The notes: a model not told the origin generated them from the letters alone. A DNA stretch of 6,254 nt from Pseudomonadota bacterium (GCA_021793095.1 JAJYTK010000064.1:1-6254), one strand, 5' to 3'; shown: positions 1-6,254, counted from the stretch's first letter. Program-made: numbers and translations.

Positions 1-413
1 GAGCCTGTTAAAGTGATGGCCCCGATAAAGACCCCGATGTAAACCTCAACTAAATGAATGATATGCATTTCTGGGCTGACGTCGGCCGCCATGGCAAAAC
101 TATTGAAGCCAACTAGCACCGCCGCCAAACCTACAAAGCTGTGCAGTAGCGCGATGAGCTCGGGCATCTGGGTCATCTCAACCCGATGAGCTTTATAAAT
201 GCCAATCACCGCACCGATCAACATGGCAATGATGATCCAGGGCAAGGCGGTGGTATGCTCTGCAAATATAGTGACAAACAAAGCAATGGCCATCCCAGCA
301 ATGCCAAAGAGATTGCCATGACGCGCTGATTCTTGGCGTGACAGGCCCGACAGACTCAGAATAAAAAATAGAGCCGCAATAATATATGCAGCGGTTATTA
401 AGCCGTATGACAT
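1..413 (-). CDS. pntB: NAD(P) transhydrogenase subunit beta, N-terminal part (runs off left edge)
   Basis: Beta subunit of the inner-membrane proton-translocating transhydrogenase, which uses the proton gradient to pass hydride from NADH to NADP+. The visible 137 residues are the start of the membrane domain (dII). They begin [10 protein letters not shown] and closely follow the E. coli PntB N-terminus as I remember it, including the block GIAGMAIAL (residues 38-46) and [20 protein letters not shown] (83-102). That second block carries His91, the conserved membrane histidine linked to proton transfer in E. coli PntB. About five hydrophobic segments are seen (roughly 4-22, 34-50, 57-73, 88-106, 119-137). 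The NADP-binding domain (dIII) lies outside the window. The start ATG at 413 has a purine-rich ribosome site AAGGGAGC at 428-421, seven bases upstream. It lies 18 nt after the pntA stop, so the two genes are clearly one operon. Family identity is near certain. Confidence 0.96.
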   Translation of the reverse strand, partial: MSYGLITAAYIIAALFFILSLSGLSRQESARHGNLFGIAGMAIALFVTIFAEHTTALPWIIIAMLIGAVIGIYKAHRVEMTQMPELIALLHSFVGLAAVLVGFNSFAMAADVSPEMHIIHLVEVYIGVFIGAITLTG

Positions 414-420
414 GATATGT

Positions 421-428
421 GCTCCCTT
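421..428 (-). promoter_or_regulatory. Ribosome binding site of pntB
   Basis: On the minus strand the bases read AAGGGAGC, seven bases before the ATG at 413. The site sits inside the 18-nt gap between pntA and pntB. It fixes the pntB start and shows that pntB has its own initiation site rather than relying only on translational coupling. Confidence 0.7.
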
Positions 429-431
429 GTA

Positions 432-1988
432 TTATTGTTCTTTTTTACGAAACATGTGTAGCATGCGCCGCGTGACATAAAAGCCCCCGAAAATATTGAT
501 GCTGGCCACGAGGATGGCGACAAAGGCGAGTAGGGAGACCCAAAACCCAGCCTGACCAATTTGTAATAGGGCGCCCAAAATAATAATGCTGGAGATCGCA
601 TTGGTGACCGACATCAGGGGGGTATGTAGGGAGTGCGTGACATTCCAAATCACGTAATAACCCACCACACAAGACAACACAAAAACAATCATATGATTGA
701 GGAATTGCGCGGGCGCATTTTGCCCTAGCCACAAAAATAAGATGGCAGCAATACCCAGCAAGCCAATCCCCAATGGTCGGGGCAAGGACTTTTTCTGTGC
801 TGCAGGGGCCGGCGCAGGAGTGGGCGCCTTTTTTTGCGCGGCTGGCGCTGCGGAAACCTGAATGGGTGGGGGCGGATACATCAAGTCGCCCTCATGTGTG
901 AGGGTCATATTGCGTATGATGTCATCATCAAAATCGAGTGCCAGCGTGCCGTCTTTAGCAGGTGCGAGCAAACGCATCAGATTAATAATGTTATTGGCAT
1001 AAAGCTGGGCTGCTTGGGTGGGTAAGCGATTCATCATGTCGGTATAGCCGATGATGGTCACCCCATTATCAGTGGTTATCTTTTGGCCTGGCTCCGTGAG
1101 CGTGCAGTTGCCCCCAGTCAAAGCAGCCAAATCGACAATGACCGAGCCATTTTTCATGCTGTGCACCATTTCATCAGTGATTAGTTTTGGTGCCTCTTGG
1201 CCTGGGATGGCGGCGGTAGAGATAATGATATCGACTTCTTTGGCCTGAGCGGCAAAGAGTGCCATTTCGGCAGCAATAAATTCGTCGCTCATGGTAGTGG
1301 CATACCCATCACCACCCCCGGTGCTTTCAATAGGAAAATCTAGCTTGAGGAACTCACCACCCATCGATTCTATTTGCTCAGCGACCTCTAAGCGGGTATC
1401 AAAGGCGCGCACCACAGCGCCTAGCTGTGTCGCTGCACCAATCGCAGCGAGCCCGGCAACTCCGGCACCAATGACCAGTACTTTGGCCGGCGGGATTTGA
1501 CCCGCCGCGGTAATTTGCCCGGTGAAAAAACGCCCAAAACTATTTGCCGCTTCTATCACCGCTCTATAGCCGCTGATATTTGCCATGGATGATAAGGCGT
1601 CCATGCTCTGAGCGCGGGAAATCCGCGGTACCATATCCATCGCGAGCACGGTAATCTTTTTTTCTTGTAGTTGATTTAATAGTGCCTCGTTAGTGGCTGG
1701 CCAAAAAAAGCTGATCAGGGTGCTTTCTGGCACCAGCAGTTCTGTTTCAGAATCGGTGGGTGGGTTGACCTTGATGATGGTGGGACAGGCCCATACCTCA
1801 GTGTGATCGACCAGCTGCGCACCGTTTTCTGCATAGGCTTGGTCGTCCATCGCAGCGTGTATGCCCGCGCCGCGCTCTACAAACACCTCAAAACCGAGGT
1901 CAACGAGTTGACGCACGGTGTTGGGCGTCGCAGCGACACGAGTTTCACCTGTGACTGATTCCTTTGGTATACCGATTTTTTTGCTCAT
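432..1988 (-). CDS. pntA: NAD(P) transhydrogenase subunit alpha (fused dI plus membrane domain)
   Basis: Alpha subunit of the proton-translocating transhydrogenase. It binds NAD(H) and supplies part of the membrane channel; with PntB it makes NADPH at the expense of the proton gradient. The 518 residues compare with about 510 in E. coli. Residues 1-375 are the NAD(H)-binding dI. The dI loop at 122-133 keeps Arg122, Gln127, Asp130 and Ser133, which match the RQD-loop residues known from Rhodospirillum rubrum. The Rossmann motif GAGVAG is at 174-179, with the ribose-binding Asp197 in FDTR. An Ala/Pro/Lys linker at about 377-404 leads to four hydrophobic segments (about 405-422, 430-448, 462-479, 482-504), ending MFRKKEQ. 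The fused form is E. coli-like; many other bacteria split it into two genes. The start ATG at 1988 is preceded by AAAGGA (1999-1994) at five bases. It is the first gene of the pntAB operon. Confidence 0.97.
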   Translation of the reverse strand: MSKKIGIPKESVTGETRVAATPNTVRQLVDLGFEVFVERGAGIHAAMDDQAYAENGAQLVDHTEVWACPTIIKVNPPTDSETELLVPESTLISFFWPATNEALLNQLQEKKITVLAMDMVPRISRAQSMDALSSMANISGYRAVIEAANSFGRFFTGQITAAGQIPPAKVLVIGAGVAGLAAIGAATQLGAVVRAFDTRLEVAEQIESMGGEFLKLDFPIESTGGGDGYATTMSDEFIAAEMALFAAQAKEVDIIISTAAIPGQEAPKLITDEMVHSMKNGSVIVDLAALTGGNCTLTEPGQKITTDNGVTIIGYTDMMNRLPTQAAQLYANNIINLMRLLAPAKDGTLALDFDDDIIRNMTLTHEGDLMYPPPPIQVSAAPAAQKKAPTPAPAPAAQKKSLPRPLGIGLLGIAAILFLWLGQNAPAQFLNHMIVFVLSCVVGYYVIWNVTHSLHTPLMSVTNAISSIIILGALLQIGQAGFWVSLLAFVAILVASINIFGGFYVTRRMLHMFRKKEQ

Positions 1989-2062
1989 AATTATCCTTTC
2001 GGGCGATTAATTACATGAAATGCGTTTCGTCATTACATCGCTGTCTGACAATCAGATCCATT

Positions 2063-2090
2063 ATTATCGCAGTAAGCTATTAATAGTCAC
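2063..2090 (-). promoter_or_regulatory. Candidate sigma70 promoter of pntAB
   Basis: Read on the minus strand, GTGACT (2090-2085, four of six matches to the -35 consensus) is followed after 16 bp by GATAAT (2068-2063, five of six matches to the -10 consensus). Transcription would begin near 2056, giving a leader of about 67 nt before pntA. Assigned by eye only; short AT-rich matches are common in such spacers. Confidence 0.4.
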
Positions 2091-2112
2091 TATATCGTAT
2101 GGCTACGCACAG

Positions 2113-2128
2113 TAACAGTTAACTGTTA
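2113..2128. promoter_or_regulatory. Perfect 16-bp palindrome, candidate operator
   Basis: TAACAGTTAACTGTTA reads identically on both strands, with no spacer. It lies in the 170-bp spacer between divergent pntA and the lipoprotein gene, 30 bp before the TTG start of the latter and about 23 bp upstream of the proposed pntA -35 element. A dyad of this size fits a homodimeric helix-turn-helix regulator. No U-run follows in either direction, so it is not an intrinsic terminator. The bound protein is unknown. Confidence 0.5.
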
Positions 2129-2158
2129 GACTTCGTTATGGCGATATGAGATTGAATA

Positions 2159-2914
2159 TTGATTAAACGCTTTGTGAAGAGAACAATAAAGAAGTTATTT
2201 CCTTGGTTTTTCCGCTACGGGTTACTGGTCATGCTGGCCGGGTTGATGGCGTGTGCCAATCCGCCAGGTGAGCGGGGCAACCCCAAGGGCGAGTCAATGA
2301 GTTTTGACCAATTGGCGCAAACAGACTTTAACAGAACAGTCACCATTGCGATGCGTGATAATCTGGATACGATTTATAGACTGCGTGAAAAGCTCTACAG
2401 ACGTAATCCTATCCAGTGGCAACGCGGTGGTTTTCAATCCATGCAAGAGGCGATTGAGGCTTCTCAGCACAGCATAGAAAACGCGCAGCCGCCGGAGTAC
2501 CTAGCAGGTTTACACGATATTGAAATCCTCAGTGTTTCTTTGAGTGATGATTTTACCGGCGATAGAGTGGGGGCATTTATTTTTGGTTTGGCAGATATGA
2601 TTTTAACGGCACACAATAATAAAAGCCGCTTTTATATTGCCGATCAGCTCAATGCACAACACATTTTCAATGCGGCAAGAAATGTGGAGATAGCCGCCTG
2701 GTTATTAAATAATAGACGGGGTGCTAATGGTGAGCCGTTGCTGTTTGCCAATGAGATGTCGCCTCAGGGCGTCAACCTGAGTTTTGAACGCGAGTTTGGT
2801 CAGTTGATCGGGCGCTTGGATCTCATTGCAAATTTACTGGATGAAAATTTGCGTCGTGTAGGTATTGGTTATGTGCAGGGCTTATTGTTTTTTAGTTTTC
2901 TGCCCGTGCGTTGA
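2159..2914 (+). CDS. Predicted lipoprotein of unknown function
   Basis: A 251-residue protein that I cannot assign to a named family. The N-terminus is very basic (K/R at 3, 4, 7, 8, 11, 12), followed by a hydrophobic stretch and a lipobox LMAC ending at Cys32. This predicts signal peptidase II cleavage and lipidation. Residue +2 is Ala, which favours sorting to the outer membrane. The mature part is largely helical-looking and soluble: a segment rich in R/Y/N at 66-90 (RDNLDTIYRLREKLYRRNP), then GDRVGAFIFGLADMILTAH (134-152), NAARNVEIAAWLLNNRR (171-187) and a C-terminal LSFEREFGQLIGRLDLIANLLDE (207-229) ending FLPVR. It resembles a conserved betaproteobacterial lipoprotein family I have seen without assigned function (not verified here). 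The start is TTG: an in-frame TGA lies at 2153-2155, the next ATG (2231) would leave only seven residues before the Cys, and a weak GAG lies eight bases before TTG. The 3' end overlaps lysR by 33 bp. Confidence 0.8.
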   Translation: MIKRFVKRTIKKLFPWFFRYGLLVMLAGLMACANPPGERGNPKGESMSFDQLAQTDFNRTVTIAMRDNLDTIYRLREKLYRRNPIQWQRGGFQSMQEAIEASQHSIENAQPPEYLAGLHDIEILSVSLSDDFTGDRVGAFIFGLADMILTAHNNKSRFYIADQLNAQHIFNAARNVEIAAWLLNNRRGANGEPLLFANEMSPQGVNLSFEREFGQLIGRLDLIANLLDENLRRVGIGYVQGLLFFSFLPVR

Positions 2915-3838
2915 GGGGGCTAGTTGAGAAGAATCATCGGCTGCCCATTGGCTGTAATGGTCCTTGAGCACCCTGACATGATTTTTTACCAGAGCCGAGG
3001 TTTTTTGAGCAGACCAAATCAAGGAGTTTTGAGAGCGCATATCGTGTTCAAACGATAGAAAATGTACGCCAGAGATCCCGGCTTGGCTCATGCATTGTGG
3101 AACGATGGCGACTCCTAAGCGCTGAGAAACTAATGAAATCACACTGAGCCAGTGACGCGCCTCAAAACGGATACTGGGATAAAACCCAGCTTGGGCATAC
3201 ATTGAGAGTAGCAGTTCATAATAGCGCGGGGATAAGGCCCGTGAAAATACAATAAATTGTTCGTCCTTGAGCTCTTGTAGCGTCGCATGTTGCTGGTGCT
3301 GCAGGGGATGATCCGCTGGCACACAGATCATAAATGGCTCATTCGTTAGTGGGGTAGATTGCACCTGCTCTGATACTGGGTTAGCGTGGATCACCCCAAT
3401 ATCCAGGCCGCCTCTTTCAATGAGCGCCATCTGCTCTGCCGTATTCATTTCTAGCCAAATTTGCTCAACGCCCGGGTATTGTTTTTTGCAACGTTCCACA
3501 ACGGTGTTGAGATCTCTGTAGATCATAGAGCCCACAAAACCAATGCGAATTTGACCAATCAATCCTTCGCCAATGCGATGGACCAAGCTTTTAATTTCGT
3601 TTTGGCGTTGTAATAAAAAAGACGCCTCTTGATACAGTACGCGTCCCGCTGCGGTGAGCCGTACTTGTCGGCTACTGCGATTAAATAGCGTCACTCCTAA
3701 GCTGTCCTCGAGTTGCCTGATGGCCGTGCTCAGAGGGGGCTGGGAAATATGTAAACGCTCGGCCGCGCGGCTAAAGTTGAGCTCTTCGGCAACCGTCTTG
3801 AAATAACGAAGCAATCGAGCATCCAGATCTATAGGCAT
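2882..3838 (-). CDS. LysR-type transcriptional regulator
   Basis: A 318-residue LysR-family regulator. The N-terminal winged helix-turn-helix is textbook: LLRYFKTVAEELNFSRAAERLHISQPPLSTAIRQLEDSLGVTLFNR spans 9-54, followed by the wing and linker helix to about 90. The effector-binding domain runs from about 95 (QIRIGFVGS) to 295 and includes the typical block QRLGVAIVPQ (239-248). The last 20 or so residues are polar and lysine-rich. The N-terminal pattern resembles the CatM/BenM/CbnR group of regulators of aromatic and organic-acid catabolism, but this does not identify the effector. The gene is divergent from the acyl-CoA dehydrogenase with a 90-bp spacer before the favoured start at 3929, the usual geometry for a LysR protein controlling its neighbour and itself. 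No strong ribosome site is visible before ATG 3838. The 3' end overlaps the lipoprotein gene antisense by 33 bp. Confidence 0.95.
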   Translation of the reverse strand: MPIDLDARLLRYFKTVAEELNFSRAAERLHISQPPLSTAIRQLEDSLGVTLFNRSSRQVRLTAAGRVLYQEASFLLQRQNEIKSLVHRIGEGLIGQIRIGFVGSMIYRDLNTVVERCKKQYPGVEQIWLEMNTAEQMALIERGGLDIGVIHANPVSEQVQSTPLTNEPFMICVPADHPLQHQQHATLQELKDEQFIVFSRALSPRYYELLLSMYAQAGFYPSIRFEARHWLSVISLVSQRLGVAIVPQCMSQAGISGVHFLSFEHDMRSQNSLIWSAQKTSALVKNHVRVLKDHYSQWAADDSSQLAPSTHGQKTKKQ

Positions 3839-3862
3839 AATATATAGTTAGCTAGGTAAATA

Positions 3863-3906
3863 GTATTGGATTGTATTGATTGCCCATAATATCATGAAAA
3901 CATGAT
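3863..3906 (+). promoter_or_regulatory. Candidate LysR-controlled promoter and operator of the acyl-CoA dehydrogenase gene
   Basis: Three signals overlap in the divergent spacer. GTATTG occurs twice (3863-3868 and 3873-3878), exactly 10 bp apart, inside a run of four ATTG units (3865-3882). A poor -35 (TTGGAT, 3867-3872) is followed after 17 bp by a good -10 (TATCAT, 3890-3895). A dyad ATCATG-N4-CATGAT (3891-3906) covers the -10 and predicted start of transcription. A weak -35 overlapped by phased repeats is what LysR-activated promoters usually look like. No clear T-N11-A dyad was found, so the exact binding site remains open. Confidence 0.4.
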
Positions 3907-3917
3907 CAAAATATGCA

Positions 3918-3923
3918 AGGAGG
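3918..3923 (+). promoter_or_regulatory. Strong Shine-Dalgarno site that sets the dehydrogenase start
   Basis: AGGAGG, within AAGGAGGT (3917-3924), is five bases before the ATG at 3929. The upstream in-frame ATG at 3902 has no such site and would put this sequence inside the coding region. The start at 3929 is therefore preferred. Confidence 0.85.
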
Positions 3924-3928
3924 TAGCA

Positions 3929-5668
3929 ATGGCCGTGGTCAAAGAAACTCGCAATGAACAGGTTGATACCACACAAGAAGCCCCTTTAATCCCTGATTCT
4001 CGTGGGATTAATTTGTTTTTGGCAGATCCTTATTTTGATGATCTGCTCAAAGTATATTTACCTGCTGATTTATATAAACATTTGCAGCCGCATTTTAAAA
4101 AATTAGGTGCTGAGGCGGGTGATGAGCTCGATGAGGCGGCGATGGTGGCTGATCAACATCCGCCTGTGTTGTCGGTGCGCAATCGGGCCGGGCAGGATGA
4201 AAATAAAATTCATAAGCACCCTGCCTATGTAGATCTAGAGAAAAAAGCCTATCAGGACTATGGTTTGGCAGCAATGTCTCATCGTGGTGGGGTATTGGGA
4301 TGGTCAGAGCCGATGCCACCAGCTGCTAAATATGCATTGAGCTATCTGTTTGTTCAAGCAGAGTTTGGGCTGTGCTGTCCGGTGAGTATGACTGACTCTT
4401 TGGCGCGTACGTTACGTAAATTTGGGGATGAGGATTTGATTGACAAGGTCCTGCCTCAAGTCAGTGCTTTGGATTTTGATGAGCTCAAACAAGGCGCGAT
4501 GTTCATGACCGAAGAGGGGGCGGGCTCCGATGTCAGTGCCACCGCCACCATCGCTGAAGAGCAAGCAGATGGCAGCTGGCGACTGACCGGCGACAAGTGG
4601 TTTTGCTCTAATCCCGATGCGGGGTTTGCAATGGTGCTCGCGCGCAGCGAGGACAAGCCCGGATTGCGTGGTATTTCACTTTTCTTGCTGCCCCGCGAAC
4701 TAGAGGATGGCACCCCCAATCACTATCGTATCCTGCGTTTAAAGGACAAGTTGGGTACACGCTCTATGGCCAGTGGTGAAATTCGCCTAGAGGGTGCGGT
4801 GGCCTGGTTGGTCGGTGAGCGAGGACGTGGTTTTAATCATATGACCGATATGATTAATAACTCGAGACTATCCAATGGGATGCGTGCCGCTGGGTTGATG
4901 CGCCGCGCCTTAACAGAGTCTATTTATTTTTCCAACCACCGCCAAGCCTTTGGGCAATACCTAGTCGAGTTGCCATTGATGCAACGCCAGCTCTTGAAAA
5001 TGGCCGTCACCACAGAACAGTCTCGGGCCATTATGTTTCAGACTGCCCGCGCTCTTGAGTTAGCAGACAGTGGCGATGAAACAGGCAAAAAGTTATTGCG
5101 CATTTTGACGCCTTTGATCAAATTCCGTGCTTGTCGCGATGCGCGCAAGGTCACTGGGGATGCAATGGAGGTGCGCGGCGGTTGCGGCTATATCGAAGAA
5201 TGGATAGAGCCTCGCTTGGTCCGCGATGCGCACCTTGGCTCGATTTGGGAAGGCACCAGCAATATTGTGGCACTGGATGTTATCCGAGCGATGGATCGTA
5301 ATGGTTGCTTGGAGCCTTTGAGAGCGTATGTCGAGCAGCTCTTACAAGAGGGTGTGCCTGTTTCTGATGCGCTGGCCGACGTGCAAACAGAAAGTCTCAA
5401 CAAAGTATGGGCGCTGGCAGAAATGGCCGTGCGTGACAAACGCAGTGATCTGGCACGCCAGGTAGGCAGCGCGATTTACAACGCAGTCACTATGGCTATT
5501 TTACGCTGGGAAGCCAAACACGAAGGGCTAGAAACGCGGGCCGAATTGGCTGATTTGGTATTGCAACACAAGTTGGCCCCTTGGGATCCTTGTGTGGATA
5601 GTGAATCTGCCCAAGTGTCAGAGGAGCTGCGCAACAAATTATTTAATCAAGAGGGGCTATCTACCTAA
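3929..5668 (+). CDS. AidB-like acyl-CoA dehydrogenase family protein
   Basis: A flavoprotein of the acyl-CoA dehydrogenase superfamily, predicted to oxidise a CoA thioester at the alpha-beta bond with FAD and pass electrons to ETF. Numbering is from the 3929 start (579 aa). The FAD/substrate motif MTEEGAGSD is at 193-201, the second-half motif RLKDKLGTRSMAS at 270-282, and HRQAFGQ at 337-343. EVRGGCGYIEEWIEPRLVRD (414-433) fits the second PROSITE family signature at every position. WEGTSN (440-445) places Glu441 at the usual catalytic base. The order and spacing of blocks, with an extra N-terminal domain and about 120 residues after the catalytic Glu region, follow E. coli AidB (541 aa) rather than short-chain dehydrogenases (about 380 aa). 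Unlike AidB's DNA-binding C-terminus, residues 456-579 are acidic (21 D/E against 13 K/R), which argues for a metabolic role. Its place beside lysR and a TctC-type receptor also supports organic-acid catabolism. Substrate unknown. Confidence 0.92.
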   Translation: MAVVKETRNEQVDTTQEAPLIPDSRGINLFLADPYFDDLLKVYLPADLYKHLQPHFKKLGAEAGDELDEAAMVADQHPPVLSVRNRAGQDENKIHKHPAYVDLEKKAYQDYGLAAMSHRGGVLGWSEPMPPAAKYALSYLFVQAEFGLCCPVSMTDSLARTLRKFGDEDLIDKVLPQVSALDFDELKQGAMFMTEEGAGSDVSATATIAEEQADGSWRLTGDKWFCSNPDAGFAMVLARSEDKPGLRGISLFLLPRELEDGTPNHYRILRLKDKLGTRSMASGEIRLEGAVAWLVGERGRGFNHMTDMINNSRLSNGMRAAGLMRRALTESIYFSNHRQAFGQYLVELPLMQRQLLKMAVTTEQSRAIMFQTARALELADSGDETGKKLLRILTPLIKFRACRDARKVTGDAMEVRGGCGYIEEWIEPRLVRDAHLGSIWEGTSNIVALDVIRAMDRNGCLEPLRAYVEQLLQEGVPVSDALADVQTESLNKVWALAEMAVRDKRSDLARQVGSAIYNAVTMAILRWEAKHEGLETRAELADLVLQHKLAPWDPCVDSESAQVSEELRNKLFNQEGLST

Positions 5669-5712
5669 GGGATTGAGTTAAATAAAAATAAAAAAGCATG
5701 TGATGCCAATCG

Positions 5713-5742
5713 CTGACAAATAGGCTTAGCCACCTATTTAAT
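5713..5742 (+). promoter_or_regulatory. Candidate promoter of the binding-protein gene with an inverted repeat in its spacer
   Basis: CTGACA (5713-5718, five of six to the -35 consensus) and TTTAAT (5737-5742, five of six to the -10 consensus) are 18 bp apart. Transcription would start near 5749, about 20 nt before the ATG at 5770. The inverted repeat AAATAGG-N8-CCTATTT (5718-5724 and 5733-5739) fills the space between the two hexamers, a natural operator position. An A-rich run (5679-5695) lies just upstream. The same repeat could form a hairpin in a read-through transcript, but it lacks a following U-run and is AT-rich, so a terminator is less likely. Confidence 0.4.
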
Positions 5743-5769
5743 CACTCATTAATTTTATTGGAATAAACA

Positions 5770-6254
5770 ATGCAGAAAATTTTGGGCGCTTTTTTTCTAG
5801 CAGCAGCGGTAACAGTGGGTGCGCCAGCATCCGCTGCTACTGACTATCCGACAGAAACGGTAAAAATGGTCGTACCTTTTCCACCTGGAGGACCGACGGA
5901 TGGTATGGCTCGTTTAATTGCTAAGTATTTGGGTGAGCATTTGGACACCCCCGTCATTGTGGAAAACCGCGGTGGCGCAGGTGGCAATATAGGCTCGCAA
6001 TATGTTGCCGGGGCTAAACCCGATGGGTACACAATATTGTTTGGTACTTCTGGGCCATTAGCGATTAATGTGAGTCTCTACCAAGACATTACTTATGACC
6101 CACGCACCAGTTTTGACCCCATCGCACATATTGGGCACTTACCTAATATTCTGGTGATAAACCCTGATATTCCTGCTGATAATCTGACTGAGCTTATCGA
6201 GTATGCCAAGGAAAACCCTGGTACTTTGACCTATGGCTCTTCGGGCAATGGGGC
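5770..6254 (+). CDS. TctC/Bug-family tripartite tricarboxylate transporter binding protein, N-terminal half
   Basis: Periplasmic solute-binding protein of the Bug (TctC) family, the receptor part of tripartite tricarboxylate transporters, which bind carboxylates and related small molecules. The first 161 residues are visible; the family is usually about 320-330, so half is missing at the right edge. A Sec signal peptide ends near Ala22 (APASA then ATDYP). Hallmarks follow: VPFPPGGPTDGMAR (35-48), VIVENRGGAGGNIGSQYVA (62-80), PDGYTILFGTSGPLAIN (84-100) and LTYGSSGNG (153-161). Many such receptors in Burkholderiales are orphans without linked membrane subunits; whether TctA/TctB lie further right cannot be seen. 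The ATG at 5770 has only a weak TGGA (5759-5762) upstream. It follows the acyl-CoA dehydrogenase by 101 bp, so it may have its own promoter or be co-transcribed. Confidence 0.95.
   Translation, partial: MQKILGAFFLAAAVTVGAPASAATDYPTETVKMVVPFPPGGPTDGMARLIAKYLGEHLDTPVIVENRGGAGGNIGSQYVAGAKPDGYTILFGTSGPLAINVSLYQDITYDPRTSFDPIAHIGHLPNILVINPDIPADNLTELIEYAKENPGTLTYGSSGNG

Noticed and set aside
398..732. Minus-strand frames overlapping the 3' part of pntA and the start of pntB (398-601, 445-732)
   Set aside because: They are out of frame with the conserved PntA membrane helices and PntB N-terminus and show no protein family features.
834..1500. Plus-strand open frames of 60-70 codons opposite pntA (834-1025, 1051-1248, 1291-1500)
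   Set aside because: They lie fully antisense to a well-conserved gene, have no ribosome sites or recognisable protein features, and are explained by the codon use of pntA.
2077..2086. CTATTAATAG 10-bp palindrome in the pntA upstream region
   Set aside because: Short and AT-rich, expected by chance in such a spacer; it lies in the proposed promoter spacer but has no further support.
2231..2233. ATG 2231 as start of the lipoprotein gene
   Set aside because: It would leave only seven residues before the lipobox cysteine, too short for a signal peptide; the TTG at 2159 gives a proper basic n-region and hydrophobic core.
4095..5439. Minus-strand open frames opposite the acyl-CoA dehydrogenase gene (4095-4319, 4456-4719, 5188-5439)
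   Set aside because: Low-complexity, Ser/Pro-rich translations antisense to conserved catalytic motifs; typical shadow frames.
5718..5739. Intrinsic terminator after the acyl-CoA dehydrogenase gene
   Set aside because: The stem is AT-rich with an 8-nt loop and no following U-run; its position between -35 and -10 hexamers fits an operator better.
5844..6032. Minus-strand 62-codon frame opposite the binding-protein gene
   Set aside because: The plus strand encodes clear TctC/Bug motifs here; the antisense frame has no support.

Overview
The window looks like chromosomal DNA of a betaproteobacterium. The best guess is a Burkholderiales member of the Alcaligenaceae type with base composition near 50% G+C by eye. 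The reasons are a TctC/Bug-family periplasmic binding protein beside a LysR regulator and a CoA-dependent dehydrogenase, a layout typical of that group, and an adjacent lipoprotein that resembles a betaproteobacterial family without assigned function. This placement is inference. There are no tRNA or rRNA genes, insertion sequences or CRISPR arrays.

Left part (1-1988, minus strand): the energy-linked proton-translocating NAD(P) transhydrogenase operon. pntA is complete (518 aa, E. coli-like fused alpha subunit) and pntB follows 18 nt downstream, running off the left edge after 137 codons. A sigma70-like promoter for the operon is proposed at 2063-2090.

Middle (1989-3838): a 170-bp divergent spacer carries a perfect 16-bp palindrome. 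It is followed on the plus strand by a TTG-initiated gene for a predicted lipoprotein of unknown function (251 aa). Its last 33 bp overlap, tail to tail, the 3' end of a minus-strand LysR-type regulator gene (318 aa).

Right part (3839-6254): the lysR gene diverges from a plus-strand gene for an AidB-like acyl-CoA dehydrogenase (579 aa after correcting the start to 3929). The 90-bp spacer between them holds a dyad and helically phased direct repeats suited to LysR-type control. After a 101-bp gap comes the first half of a TctC/Bug solute-binding protein gene. Before it lies a candidate promoter whose spacer is filled by a 7-bp inverted repeat. The simplest reading of regulator, dehydrogenase and binding protein is a small catabolic locus: an organic acid is captured in the periplasm and later oxidised as a CoA thioester, under LysR control. 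The substrate cannot be told from this window.

Most of the window is ordinary housekeeping or catabolic DNA. The points most worth following are the intergenic palindromes, the undescribed lipoprotein and the AidB-like dehydrogenase with an acidic C-terminal region.
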